From Mangrovimicrobium sp033283325 (GTDB taxonomy: Bacteria; Pseudomonadota; Gammaproteobacteria; Pseudomonadales; Halieaceae), in the NCBI GenBank assembly GCA_033283325.1, contig JAWMQO010000001.1, positions 682,001 through 746,000 of the forward strand: a stretch of DNA of 64,000 nt, written 5' to 3'. How positions within the stretch are numbered: the first letter of the stretch is position 1; each line of letters starts with the position of its first letter. Shown here piece by piece: positions 33,815 to 41,833 of the stretch. A program made the position numbers and the translations under genes. The notes below the pieces were generated by a model. The model ran no database searches, was not told where the DNA came from, and worked only from the letters and a program-made list of their open reading frames with translations.

Positions 33815-36241
33815 ATGACACTCCCATCGAAGGACGACATCCTCAGTCAATTGAGCCGCGAGGAGAAAGCGCAGCTCTGCTCCGGCAAGGACTTCTGGCA
33901 CCTCCACGGCCTGGCTCGTTTCGGCCTGCAGGAGATCATGGTCACGGATGGCCCTCACGGCCTGCGCAAGCAGCAGGGTGAGGCGGATCATGTCGGCCTC
34001 AACGAGTCGGTTCCCGCCACCTGTTTCCCGACCGCCTCCGCGCTGGCCGCCACCTGGAACAAGGAGTTGCTACGGGAAGTCGGGGAAGCCCTTGGCAGGG
34101 AATGCCGCGCCGAGAACGTTTCCGTCTTGCTCGGCCCGGGAGTGAACATCAAGCGGCATCCCCACGGCGGACGCAACTTCGAGTATTTCTCCGAGGACCC
34201 CTACCTGTCGGGGGTCATGGCGCGCCAGTGGATCAGCGGCGTGCAGAGCCAGGGTGTCGGCACCAGCCTGAAGCACTATGCGGCGAACAACCACGAGTAC
34301 TGTCGCATGGTGGTGGATGTGGTGATGGACGAGCGAACCCTGCGCGAGATCTACCTGCCAGCCTTCGAGATCGCCGTCACCGGGGCCCAGCCCTGGACCG
34401 TGATGTGCGCCTACAACAAGCTCAACGGTACTTACCTGGCCGAGCACGAACAGTTACTGGGCGACATTCTGGAACGGGAGTGGGGTTTCGAGGGCCTGGT
34501 GGTCACTGATTGGGGTGCCAACAATGATCGCGTGCGCGGGCTCAAGGCGGGCCAGGCACTGGAAATGCCGGCTTCGGGTGAGCCCGGCGTGGCCATTATC
34601 CTCGAGGCTCTGGAGGAGGGCAGGCTGACGGAGGCGGAACTGGATCACTCTGTCGGCAAGGTCCTCGACCTGATCATCAAGGGGCGCGAGGCGCAACAGT
34701 GCACCGAAGAAGCCGATATGGAGGCGCACCACCGCCTCGCCCGTCGTGCGGCGGCGGAGGCCTGCGTGCTCTTGAAGAACGACGGCCCGTGCCTGCCGAT
34801 CACTGACGGGCAGTCTATAGCGGTGCTCGGTGCGCTGGCGCAGCAGACGCGCTACCAGGGTGTCGGCAGTTCGCAGATCATTCCCTACAAGCTGGAACAG
34901 CCGCTGGAGGAGTTCCAGCGGGCGTTCGGCGCGGAGCGGGTCAGCTTCAGCGAAGGCTACAGCCTGGCGGGTGAACTGACCGCGGCGCAGGTGGAGGAGG
35001 CACTACGCGTTGCGCAAGCTGCCGAAGTCGTAGTCCTGGTCGCCGGACTGACGCCGGACCTGGAATCAGAGGGCTTCGACCGCGAGCACATGAACCTGCC
35101 CGCGCAGCAGTTGGCGCTGATCGATGCCCTCGCGCCCGTTCACCACAAACTCGTTGTAGTCCTGCAGAACGGTGCCCCTGTGGCCCTGCCGTTTGCCGAC
35201 AAGGTGCCCGCGATCCTCGAGGCCTATCTCGGCGGGCAGGCGGGCGCTTCCGCGCTGGTGGATATCCTGAGCGGCGCCGCCAATCCCGGCGGCAAGCTCG
35301 CCGAGACTTTTCCACTGCGGCAGAGCGACGTGGCCAGCGACGCCTGGTTCCCCGGGGCCTCGCGGCAATCCCAGTACCGGGAGAACATCTGGGTCGGCTA
35401 CCGCTATTTCGATACTGCGCAAGTGCCGGTCGCTTTCCCCTTCGGCCACGGGCTCTCCTATACCTCCTTTGAATACAGTGACCTGCAGTGCACAGGTGCT
35501 GGCGGGGAGGGCGGCGCCCTGGTGCTTGGGGAGTCCGATACGATTGACGTGAGTTTCGACATAAGCAACACCGGGGCCATCGCCGGCGCGGAGGTCGCCC
35601 AACTCTATGTCGGGCAGCTCGAACCCTCGGTGCACCGGCCGGTGAGGGAACTCAAGGGCTTCGAAAAGGTGTTCCTGCAGCCGGGGGAAACCCGCAAAGT
35701 CACCCTGCAGCTCAAGTGGCGCGACTTCGCCTGGTGGTCGGTGGCGGATTCACGCTGGGTGGTGGAGTCCGGGCAGTATCGTATCCATGCGGCGGCTTCG
35801 GTGGCCGATGTGCGGCTGGAAGCGCTTGTTGACATCGATGGGGGTGCGGCCGCAAACCGGATCGCTGACAATTGCTCCCTGGCGCCTGATCCGGCGGGCT
35901 TTAGCGACAGCGCTTTCGCGCGCCTGCTCGGCGGCGCTATCCCGGAGGCGGTGCCGGTCTTTCCCATCCATACCAACTCCATGCTCGGGGAGATCAAGCA
36001 CAGTTGGCTGGGGCGCAAGATCGTGTCGGGTATCAAGAAGAAAATCGCCGAGGACTTCGGCAGCGGGATGTCTGCCGGAGAAATCCGCATGCTGGAAACC
36101 ATTGTCGAGGAGATGCCGCTGCGCAACCTGGTGATGATGAGCCAGGGCCAGATGAGCATGAAAACCCTGTGGCGCCTTGTGCACGTGATGAACGGCAATT
36201 ACCTCAAGGCCATCACCGGAGCACCGGTCACCGCGCGATAA
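33815..36241 (+). CDS. Glycoside hydrolase family 3 beta-glycosidase with C-terminal extension
   Basis: 808 aa, cytoplasmic (no signal peptide). The GH3 N-domain has VTDGPHGLR, KHYAANNHEY and the nucleophile Asp in GLVVTDWGA. The C-domain has LLKNDGPCLPI and the fibronectin-like end (FSFGHGLSYTSFEY-type block, VAQLYVG, RELKGFEKV). About 110 residues beyond the fibronectin-like domain (from about 690) look unrelated to the usual family and contain SWLGRKIVSGIKKKIAEDF. It would release beta-linked sugar from a small glycoside taken into the cell. With steroid genes nearby, a sterol glycoside is one possible source; this is speculation. A strong hairpin follows the stop. Confidence 0.87.
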   Translation: MTLPSKDDILSQLSREEKAQLCSGKDFWHLHGLARFGLQEIMVTDGPHGLRKQQGEADHVGLNESVPATCFPTASALAATWNKELLREVGEALGRECRAENVSVLLGPGVNIKRHPHGGRNFEYFSEDPYLSGVMARQWISGVQSQGVGTSLKHYAANNHEYCRMVVDVVMDERTLREIYLPAFEIAVTGAQPWTVMCAYNKLNGTYLAEHEQLLGDILEREWGFEGLVVTDWGANNDRVRGLKAGQALEMPASGEPGVAIILEALEEGRLTEAELDHSVGKVLDLIIKGREAQQCTEEADMEAHHRLARRAAAEACVLLKNDGPCLPITDGQSIAVLGALAQQTRYQGVGSSQIIPYKLEQPLEEFQRAFGAERVSFSEGYSLAGELTAAQVEEALRVAQAAEVVVLVAGLTPDLESEGFDREHMNLPAQQLALIDALAPVHHKLVVVLQNGAPVALPFADKVPAILEAYLGGQAGASALVDILSGAANPGGKLAETFPLRQSDVASDAWFPGASRQSQYRENIWVGYRYFDTAQVPVAFPFGHGLSYTSFEYSDLQCTGAGGEGGALVLGESDTIDVSFDISNTGAIAGAEVAQLYVGQLEPSVHRPVRELKGFEKVFLQPGETRKVTLQLKWRDFAWWSVADSRWVVESGQYRIHAAASVADVRLEALVDIDGGAAANRIADNCSLAPDPAGFSDSAFARLLGGAIPEAVPVFPIHTNSMLGEIKHSWLGRKIVSGIKKKIAEDFGSGMSAGEIRMLETIVEEMPLRNLVMMSQGQMSMKTLWRLVHVMNGNYLKAITGAPVTAR

Positions 36242-36258
36242 TTCCGCGGGGGAGGGTG

Positions 36259-36280
36259 ATGCCCGGGTTCACCCGGGCAT
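36259..36280. terminator. Strong GC-rich hairpin between convergent genes
   Basis: ATGCCCGGGT and ACCCGGGCAT form a perfect 10-base stem with a 2-base loop. It lies 18 bases after the GH3 stop and 15 bases before the end of the convergent Rieske gene, so it could serve both. No T-tract follows on either strand, so it is not a textbook intrinsic terminator. Confidence 0.55.
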
Positions 36281-36294
36281 TCAACGGGCCGGCT

Positions 36295-37383
36295 TCACTC
36301 GAAGAGACCGGCCTCCAGTTTCCTGATGCCATCGCCGGGCTCCGGTAGCGCCTGTACGCCGTGGCGACCGTTGATCGCCTGTTGGATGCCTTTTACGTCG
36401 CCACTCTCGGCGTAGAACTGGCTCAGCCACTGCCGGCCCTTGAAGAAGGGGCCGTCCACCGGCATCTGCATGGGTCGCAGGGCCGGCTTTTTGTGCTTCC
36501 AGATCTCGAAATCGCTGCCGAAGATTTCCAGCGCGTTGGCCTGGATGCCGCGGGCACGCTCGATATCGGCGTCAGTGACTTTCTCGCCCTCCGCAGGGCT
36601 CAGGCAGGCGTGCCAGACCCGGCTCACGCCGTCGTCCACTGGCGTATTGGCGATCATCTCGAAGGTGAGCATGGGTCCGAACTCCTGCTTGGAGAGCAGC
36701 ATGCCCGGCCCGGTGTACCAGGTCACCGTGTTGAGCTGGGCCTTGTAGTCCTGGTGGAAACCGCCCTGGCGCTGTATGTAGATGTGGTCGCGGAACTCGT
36801 TCTCGAACTCCTCGCAGGGGGCGCCGTGGGTGGGGCCGAGGTGGGAGGCGTCGGCCATGTTGTCGAGGATTTCCTGGCAGTGGATGTTGAGTACGCCCAC
36901 GTGGTCGAGTTTCCAGTGCACCCAGCGGGGGTCGTCCCACTCCTTCAGGTAGGGCGGCTCGAATGCCGGCGGGGCGCCCTCGGGGTCGTGCCAGGTCATG
37001 ATGCAGCCCATCACTTCCCGCACCGGGTAGGACTTCAGCGGCGGCACGTCCGGGCAGGTGTCCATGCCAGGGATGTCGTCGACCTTGCCTTCGGGTGAGT
37101 AGCGCCAGCCGTGGTAGGGGCAGCGGATGCCGTCGCCTTCCAGTTGCCTGCCGTCGCGGACGATGGCCGCGTTGTCGCTGGCGAGGTGCGCGGCCATGTG
37201 CCGGCAGTAGGCGTCCAGCATGACCACCCGCCCGCTTTCGCCGCGGTAGAGTACGTAGTCCTCACCGAAGTAGTGGATGGGGATAGGCCCGTTATCCAGT
37301 TCACAGGCTTCGGCGACGATAAACCAGCCACGTGGAAACGTAGCCGGCCCCAGTTTGTAGTCCTTTGAGGTTGCCAAGATCAT
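36295..37383 (-). CDS. Rieske non-heme iron oxygenase, KshA-like
   Basis: 362 aa oxygenase subunit. The Rieske cluster site is C60-R-H62 and C88-P-Y-H91 (DAYCRHMAAHL, RCPYHGW). The mononuclear iron site is N175-x2-D178-x2-H181-x4-H186 with a late Asp near 291 (DFEIWKHKK), followed by DGPFFKGRQWLSQFY. This layout matches 3-ketosteroid 9alpha-hydroxylase (KshA) and cholesterol 7-desaturase relatives from memory. It needs a reductase, and none is seen in the window. It ends the operon that also encodes IpdC-like and EchA20-like proteins, 44 bases after the latter. Substrate position on the ring is not known. Confidence 0.83.
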   Translation of the reverse strand: MILATSKDYKLGPATFPRGWFIVAEACELDNGPIPIHYFGEDYVLYRGESGRVVMLDAYCRHMAAHLASDNAAIVRDGRQLEGDGIRCPYHGWRYSPEGKVDDIPGMDTCPDVPPLKSYPVREVMGCIMTWHDPEGAPPAFEPPYLKEWDDPRWVHWKLDHVGVLNIHCQEILDNMADASHLGPTHGAPCEEFENEFRDHIYIQRQGGFHQDYKAQLNTVTWYTGPGMLLSKQEFGPMLTFEMIANTPVDDGVSRVWHACLSPAEGEKVTDADIERARGIQANALEIFGSDFEIWKHKKPALRPMQMPVDGPFFKGRQWLSQFYAESGDVKGIQQAINGRHGVQALPEPGDGIRKLEAGLFE

Positions 37384-37427
37384 CTCCTTACGAACTGTGG
37401 CAGTCGCGCTTGCGCGAGTGCCCTGTT

Positions 37428-38180
37428 TTAATTATTGAACTTGCTGTCGCGTTTCTCCACGAAGGCGTCGCGCGCCTCCTGGGAATCATCGTCAGTATAC
37501 GCCTGCAGGGTAAAGCCCTGCTCCCAGCGATATTTGTCTTCGAGGTTGCCGTCCTCGATACCGGTGAGCGCTTCCTTTGCCAGTTGAATCATCGGCGAGC
37601 TTTTCTCGGCGATCTTGGCGGCGATGGACAGCGCGCAATCGCGCAGCTCATCCACCGGCACTACCCGCTCCACCGCGCCCAGGCGGTAGGCTTCCGCGGC
37701 ATCGATGAATTCCCCGGTGAAGTACATGTAGCGCACCTTTTGCACAGGGAACATGCGCTGCAGGTGGGCGCCGCCGCCCATCGCGCCCCGATCCACTTCC
37801 GGTACGCCGAAGCGGGCACACTCGGAGGCCACGATAATATCCGCCGCGCCGGAGATGCCGATGCCGCCCCCCAGCACGAAGCCGTGAACCGCGACGATCA
37901 CCGGCTTGGGATTGCGGTGGATCGCGGCGAAGGTGTCGTAGTTGCCCTTGTTCACCGCGACGATTCTGGTGCTGTCGGCGGCCAGTTCCTTGATGTCGAC
38001 TCCCGCGCAGAAGCCCTTGCCCTCGGCGCGGATGACGATGACTTTCACTGTCGGGTCTTCACCGAGCGCAAACAGGTGGCTGGCGATGGCCGCCCACTCG
38101 CTCGAATTGAAGGCGTTTACCGGTGGCTTGTTGAAGACCACTTCGGCGACGCCGTTTTCAATTGTTGACTCAAAGGCCAT
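37428..38180 (-). CDS. echA20: Crotonase-family ring hydrolase, EchA20-like
   Basis: 250 aa crotonase. NKPPVNAFNSSEW is near the start, then AEGKGFCAGVDIKEL (about 53-67) and VHGFVLGGGIGISGAADIIVASE, and the late YRWEQGFTLQ segment. From memory these blocks, including GVDIKE and the EQGFT end, line up with mycobacterial EchA20. EchA20 hydrolytically opens a steroid ring in the bicyclic CoA thioester formed after HIP side-chain removal, ahead of IpdAB. It sits between the IpdC-like and KshA-like genes in one operon (gap to IpdC-like 32 bases). Generic enoyl-CoA hydratase is the fallback assignment. Confidence 0.83.
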   Translation of the reverse strand: MAFESTIENGVAEVVFNKPPVNAFNSSEWAAIASHLFALGEDPTVKVIVIRAEGKGFCAGVDIKELAADSTRIVAVNKGNYDTFAAIHRNPKPVIVAVHGFVLGGGIGISGAADIIVASECARFGVPEVDRGAMGGGAHLQRMFPVQKVRYMYFTGEFIDAAEAYRLGAVERVVPVDELRDCALSIAAKIAEKSSPMIQLAKEALTGIEDGNLEDKYRWEQGFTLQAYTDDDSQEARDAFVEKRDSKFNN

Positions 38181-38212
38181 CTATACCAACTCCCATAATT
38201 TTTATTGGCTTG

Positions 38213-39262
38213 TCAGCGCAGCGCCGCCAGGCTATCGAGCGAGGCGCGGGCCTCGCTCATGATTTGTTCGATGAGTTCCGCCACAGGGGGCAGGTCCGCG
38301 ATATTGCCGGCGATCTGGCCACTGGGGAGTACGCCGCTATCCGGATGCCCCTTGACCATCGCTTCCTGGATCATCATCGGCGCATTCGCCGACATCAGGG
38401 TCTGGGCAAAACTCATGTTATTGCTCTGTTTCATGCGCCAGGCGCCAGCGAGTATCGAAAACAGGGAATCCCCGCTGATCTTCGAGAAGGCCAGGCCGTT
38501 CTTTATCGCCAGTACCAGCATGCCAAATGACGAGGTGTTTTCCAGCGACTGCAGGCACTGATTGTAAATCATCCGCTGGGGCATACCGTCCAGCCGCGTG
38601 CTGACGATGATCTCGTCCACTGCGGCCTGCACATAGCGGGATTTAGTTACTTCCGGCACGGGGGATTCGCGGGTCATCAGGAAGCGGGTGCCCATGGCGA
38701 TACCCGCCGCGCCGTAGGCCAGCGCGGAGACCAGGCCGCGGCCATCCTTGTAGCCGCCGGCAGCGACCACGGGAACCTCCAGTGCGTCCACCACCTGGGG
38801 CAGGAGAATATTGCTGGCCACGCTGCCGGTGTGGCCGCCGCCTTCGGAGCCTTGTACGACCACCGCGTCGGCGCCCATCTGTACGGCTTTCACGGCATGT
38901 TTAAGTGCGCCCACAGTGGGAATACAGACAATGCCGGCGTCTTTCAGGCGAGTGATCATCGCCGCTTCCGGGGAGCGGCTGTAACTCACCGCCCGCACCC
39001 CGTGGCGGATGCAGATCTCGATGATCTCCTTCGCCCCCGGGGAATACATGTGGAAATTCACGCCGAAAGGTTTGCCGGTGCGCTGCTTGATGTCCTCGAT
39101 GCCGGCTTCGACTTCCGCCGGAGTCATTACCGCTCCGGCGAGAAAACCGAAGGCCCCGGCCTCGGCGCTGGCGGCCACCAGGGCCGGGTCCGCCACCCAG
39201 CCCATCGCCGTCTGGATGACGGGGTGCTCGCAGCCCAGCAGTTCAGTCAGCCTGGTATGCAT
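38213..39262 (-). CDS. ipdC: FMN-dependent nitronate monooxygenase-family protein, IpdC-like
   Basis: 349 aa FMN barrel of the nitronate monooxygenase/2-nitropropane dioxygenase family. PVIQTAMGWVADP opens the barrel, VVVQGSEGGGHTGSV and VVAAGGYKDGRGLVSALAYGAAGIAMGTRFL bind FMN phosphate. From memory the whole chain, including the ANxPMxxxxxxxxGxxDxGVLxSGQxAGxxxDLP region, follows mycobacterial IpdC, which is needed for C/D-ring steroid breakdown. Its ATG abuts the stop of the SDR gene before it (TGAATG), so translation is coupled. This is one of the most diagnostic genes in the window. Confidence 0.86.
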   Translation of the reverse strand: MHTRLTELLGCEHPVIQTAMGWVADPALVAASAEAGAFGFLAGAVMTPAEVEAGIEDIKQRTGKPFGVNFHMYSPGAKEIIEICIRHGVRAVSYSRSPEAAMITRLKDAGIVCIPTVGALKHAVKAVQMGADAVVVQGSEGGGHTGSVASNILLPQVVDALEVPVVAAGGYKDGRGLVSALAYGAAGIAMGTRFLMTRESPVPEVTKSRYVQAAVDEIIVSTRLDGMPQRMIYNQCLQSLENTSSFGMLVLAIKNGLAFSKISGDSLFSILAGAWRMKQSNNMSFAQTLMSANAPMMIQEAMVKGHPDSGVLPSGQIAGNIADLPPVAELIEQIMSEARASLDSLAALR

Positions 39263-40051
39263 TCAGTGCTTCCCTTCCTGTTCGCCGGCAAGGTAGAGGA
39301 AGACCGGCACCTCGCCGCCACCGTCCACCTCGAGGCTGGCGCCGGAAATGTAGGCGGCCTTCGAGGAAGAAAGGTAGAGACAGGCATCGGCGATATCCGC
39401 GGGGCTCGCCATACGCTTCAGGGGCAGCATTTCAGAGATTTTGCGGAAGCCTTCCTCGCCACCGTAGTGTTCCACGCCGCCGTCGTGGCGAACCAGGCCA
39501 ACGACCAGCGCATTGACGCGAACTCGCGGGCCCCATTCCTGCGCCAGCGAGCGGGTAGCGTTCAGGAGGCCCGCCTTGGCGGCGCCGTAGGCGGTGGTAC
39601 CGGGGGAGGGGCGCACGCCGCTGACGCTGGCGATATTGATGATGTTGCCGACGCCGTCCTGCTGGCTCATCACTTCGTAAACCTGCTGGGAGAGGGTGAG
39701 CGGGGCGGTGAGATTGAGGTTGATGATTTTCTCGGTGACGGACGGGCTGGCGCTGCCGGCATCCACCGGGGGGCTGCCGCCGGCGTTATTGACCAGGATG
39801 TCGACGCGGCCGTAGCGGGCCACCGCGGCGCTGACCACATGGCTGGATTGTTCCGGGTCACGGATGTCGGCCTGGACGAAGTAGGCTGTATTTTCGCCGG
39901 CGATAACGGGAGCAACGGGTTCACGCCGGCCACAGATCACCACATTGGCGCCGGCCGCCAGGTAGGCCTCGGAAATCGCCCGGCCGATATTGCCGGCGCC
40001 GCCGGTCACGATGACTGTCCTGTCCTGGTATTCGCTCATCTGCTTGCTCAT
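39263..40051 (-). CDS. SDR oxidoreductase, Rv3549c-type
   Basis: 262 aa SDR with TGGAGNIGRA (about 16-25), NNAGGSPP, and Tyr-x3-Lys in TAYGAAKAGL. From memory, the segments NNAGGSP, SGVRPSPGTTAYGAAKAGL, VRVNALVVG and SYISGASLEVDGGGE-like end follow the SDR beside the mycobacterial C/D-ring genes (Rv3549c). It is the first gene of the leftward operon SDR, IpdC-like, EchA20-like, KshA-like. An internal ATG at codon 5 could also be the start. The exact oxidation step is not settled in the literature I know. Confidence 0.84.
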   Translation of the reverse strand: MSKQMSEYQDRTVIVTGGAGNIGRAISEAYLAAGANVVICGRREPVAPVIAGENTAYFVQADIRDPEQSSHVVSAAVARYGRVDILVNNAGGSPPVDAGSASPSVTEKIINLNLTAPLTLSQQVYEVMSQQDGVGNIINIASVSGVRPSPGTTAYGAAKAGLLNATRSLAQEWGPRVRVNALVVGLVRHDGGVEHYGGEEGFRKISEMLPLKRMASPADIADACLYLSSSKAAYISGASLEVDGGGEVPVFLYLAGEQEGKH

Positions 40052-40254
40052 TTTTATCGCGGCACTTGTTGCTTCAGGCAGCCGTTTCAGGCGCTTTAGT
40101 GGCCGCTATACAGCCTTGTTCTTTTCGTGCCGATTATAGACGTAAAAGATTATCAACTTATCGTCCCCGCTTATTACCGCATACGGACTATTTCCCGGCG
40201 TTTCTGTCCGCGCGCTGGTATTTTCCCCGCTGGTTCGCCGCTAGAATCCCAGCG

Positions 40255-40275
40255 TGGACCTGCATTCAAGGTCCA
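40255..40275. promoter_or_regulatory. Inverted repeat in the divergent promoter region
   Basis: TGGACCT (40255-40261) and AGGTCCA (40269-40275) form 7-base arms around GCATTCA. It is 33 bases before the MaoC GTG and just after CGCTAGAATC, which could contain a -10 element. It may be an operator or a small mRNA hairpin near the start. The 256-base gap separates the leftward IpdC-type operon from the rightward MaoC-SDR-P450 unit. Confidence 0.45.
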
Positions 40276-40307
40276 TGGCTTAGCCAGAAACTGCGCAGGA
40301 GAAGACA

Positions 40308-40766
40308 GTGAGCACGACGGTATTCAACACCCCCGGGGACCTGCTGGGCAAGGAGGGCACCCAACTCGGCCCCACCGAGTTCATCACCATCGACCAGCCC
40401 CGTATCAACCTCTTCGCTGACGCCACCGGCGATCACCAGTGGATACACGTGGACGAGGCGCGCGCGAAGGAATCCGACTACGGCTGCACCATCGCCCATG
40501 GCTACCTGACCCTCTCCCTGTGCAACCTTTTCCTGCCGCAGATGCTGCAGATCGAGAACTTCAGCGTGGGAGTGAACTACGGTGCGGAGAACGTGCGCTT
40601 TCCTGCGCCGGTCAAGGTGAATTCCCGGGTACGCGGGCGCGGAGAGATCATCGAGGTGAGTGAGGCCAAGGGCGGCATCCGCTCTGTGGTTCGCGTCTCG
40701 GTGGAAATCGAGGGTGGCGATCGTCCGGCTTGCGTCGTCGACACTATCAGTCTCTATTACCCCTGA
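40308..40766 (+). CDS. MaoC family hydratase
   Basis: 152 aa hot-dog protein with a GTG start behind CAGGAGAAGACA. The hydratase block is INLFADATGDHQWIHVDEARAKESDYGCTIAHGYLTLSL in sense: Asp, the D-x4-H pair and AHGYLT are the MaoC catalytic features. It would hydrate a trans-2-enoyl-CoA, giving the R-hydroxy isomer. It opens a rightward unit with an SDR 69 bases later and a P450 after that. It faces the C/D-ring operon back to back, so joint control is plausible. Confidence 0.87.
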   Translation: MSTTVFNTPGDLLGKEGTQLGPTEFITIDQPRINLFADATGDHQWIHVDEARAKESDYGCTIAHGYLTLSLCNLFLPQMLQIENFSVGVNYGAENVRFPAPVKVNSRVRGRGEIIEVSEAKGGIRSVVRVSVEIEGGDRPACVVDTISLYYP

Positions 40767-40835
40767 GTTGAGAAGAACGCTCCATCGGATTATCGTTCGC
40801 TCGCCAAGCCCGCTTATAAAACAGGTACAGAACCC

Positions 40836-41630
40836 GTGAACGAAATGAAAGAAAAGTATGGCCCCTGGGCCCTCATCGCCGGTGCGTCCGATGGCACTGG
40901 CGCCGCCTTCGCCCGGCAGCTCGCCGAGAAAGGCTTCAATTTGCTGATGATAGCCCGACGTCTGGAGCCGCTGGAAGAACTGGCTACAGCGCTTGGCAGT
41001 GAGTTCGGTGTGGATACCCGCACAGCCTCAATCGATTTCTACCAGGCTGAATCGGCACAGCGTATTATCGACGCCGCCGAGGGGCTCGAGATTGGCCTGT
41101 TTGTCGCCAATGCCGGTGCCGACACCAATGGCTCCACCTTCCTCGACGCCGAATACGGCGCCTGGGAAGACCTGCTGACCCGCAATGTCATGACCATCTC
41201 ACGCTGTGCTTACCATTTCGCCGGACCCATGCGCGAACGGCAGCGCGGCGGAATTAATATTCTCTCTTCCGGCGCGGCGCTGGCCGGCCAGCCCGGCGGC
41301 GCCATCTATTCAGGCACCAAGGCTTTCCAGCTCAATTTTTGCGAATCCCTTTGGAGTGAACTGCGCCACTTCAACGTCGATGTTTTGTGCGGCGTCTGTG
41401 GTGCCATGGATACGCCCTCCCTCAGGACACTGCTGGAAAAGAACAAACTCGATGCGCCACCCCTGCTGCAGCCCGGCGACGTGGTGGCGGAATTTCTGTC
41501 CCTGCTGGGCAAGCAGCCTGTCCACATCACTCCTTACCCCGGGACGGAGGAGCAATTCCTGGCCATCGAGAAGGACCGTTACGAACGACTGCTGTTCATG
41601 GAAGAAGCGACCAAAGCCTATTACAAGTAG
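40836..41630 (+). CDS. SDR family oxidoreductase
   Basis: 264 aa SDR with a GTG start. The cofactor loop reads AGASDGTGAAFA (Asp in place of the usual Arg/Gly), the central motif is ANAGADTNG and Tyr-x3-Lys occurs in GAIYSGTKAFQ. This subgroup resembles long-chain 17beta-hydroxysteroid dehydrogenase 12-like or acyl reductase-type SDRs. It is second in the MaoC-SDR-P450 unit. The 203-base gap to the P450 contains a large palindrome, so the P450 may have its own promoter. Substrate unknown. Confidence 0.82.
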   Translation: MNEMKEKYGPWALIAGASDGTGAAFARQLAEKGFNLLMIARRLEPLEELATALGSEFGVDTRTASIDFYQAESAQRIIDAAEGLEIGLFVANAGADTNGSTFLDAEYGAWEDLLTRNVMTISRCAYHFAGPMRERQRGGINILSSGAALAGQPGGAIYSGTKAFQLNFCESLWSELRHFNVDVLCGVCGAMDTPSLRTLLEKNKLDAPPLLQPGDVVAEFLSLLGKQPVHITPYPGTEEQFLAIEKDRYERLLFMEEATKAYYK

Positions 41631-41672
41631 CCGCAACGCCTGTCCAACCTGGCTCGTGCTCCCGTTTTTTTA

Positions 41673-41716
41673 TCGGGGCTAGCATTTTGCAACTGTGTAT
41701 TGCAAAATAGCCCCGA
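41673..41716. promoter_or_regulatory. Long bulged palindrome upstream of the P450 gene
   Basis: TCGGGGCT (41673-41680) pairs with AGCCCCGA (41709-41716), and ATTTTGCAA (41684-41692) pairs with TTGCAAAAT (41700-41708), with AGC bulged out on the left and CTGTGTA as the loop. The stem totals 17 pairs. A T-run precedes it rather than follows it, so it does not look like an intrinsic terminator in either direction. The inner ATTTTGCAA/TTGCAAAAT pair would make a good operator. The gene start is 118 bases further on. Confidence 0.5.
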
Positions 41717-41833
41717 CGATGCGCTAAGGATATCCGTGTACCGGCGAAACCAGCCGTCGGGCATAGTCCGGGCGCATCCTGAATCGAGCAAACTGAAGGT
41801 ATTTATAAGAATTCACCACAGGAGGACATGTCC

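Noticed and set aside
38831..40099. A 422-codon plus-strand frame across the IpdC-like and SDR genes
   Set aside because: Antisense shadow; it crosses two real genes and has no domain.
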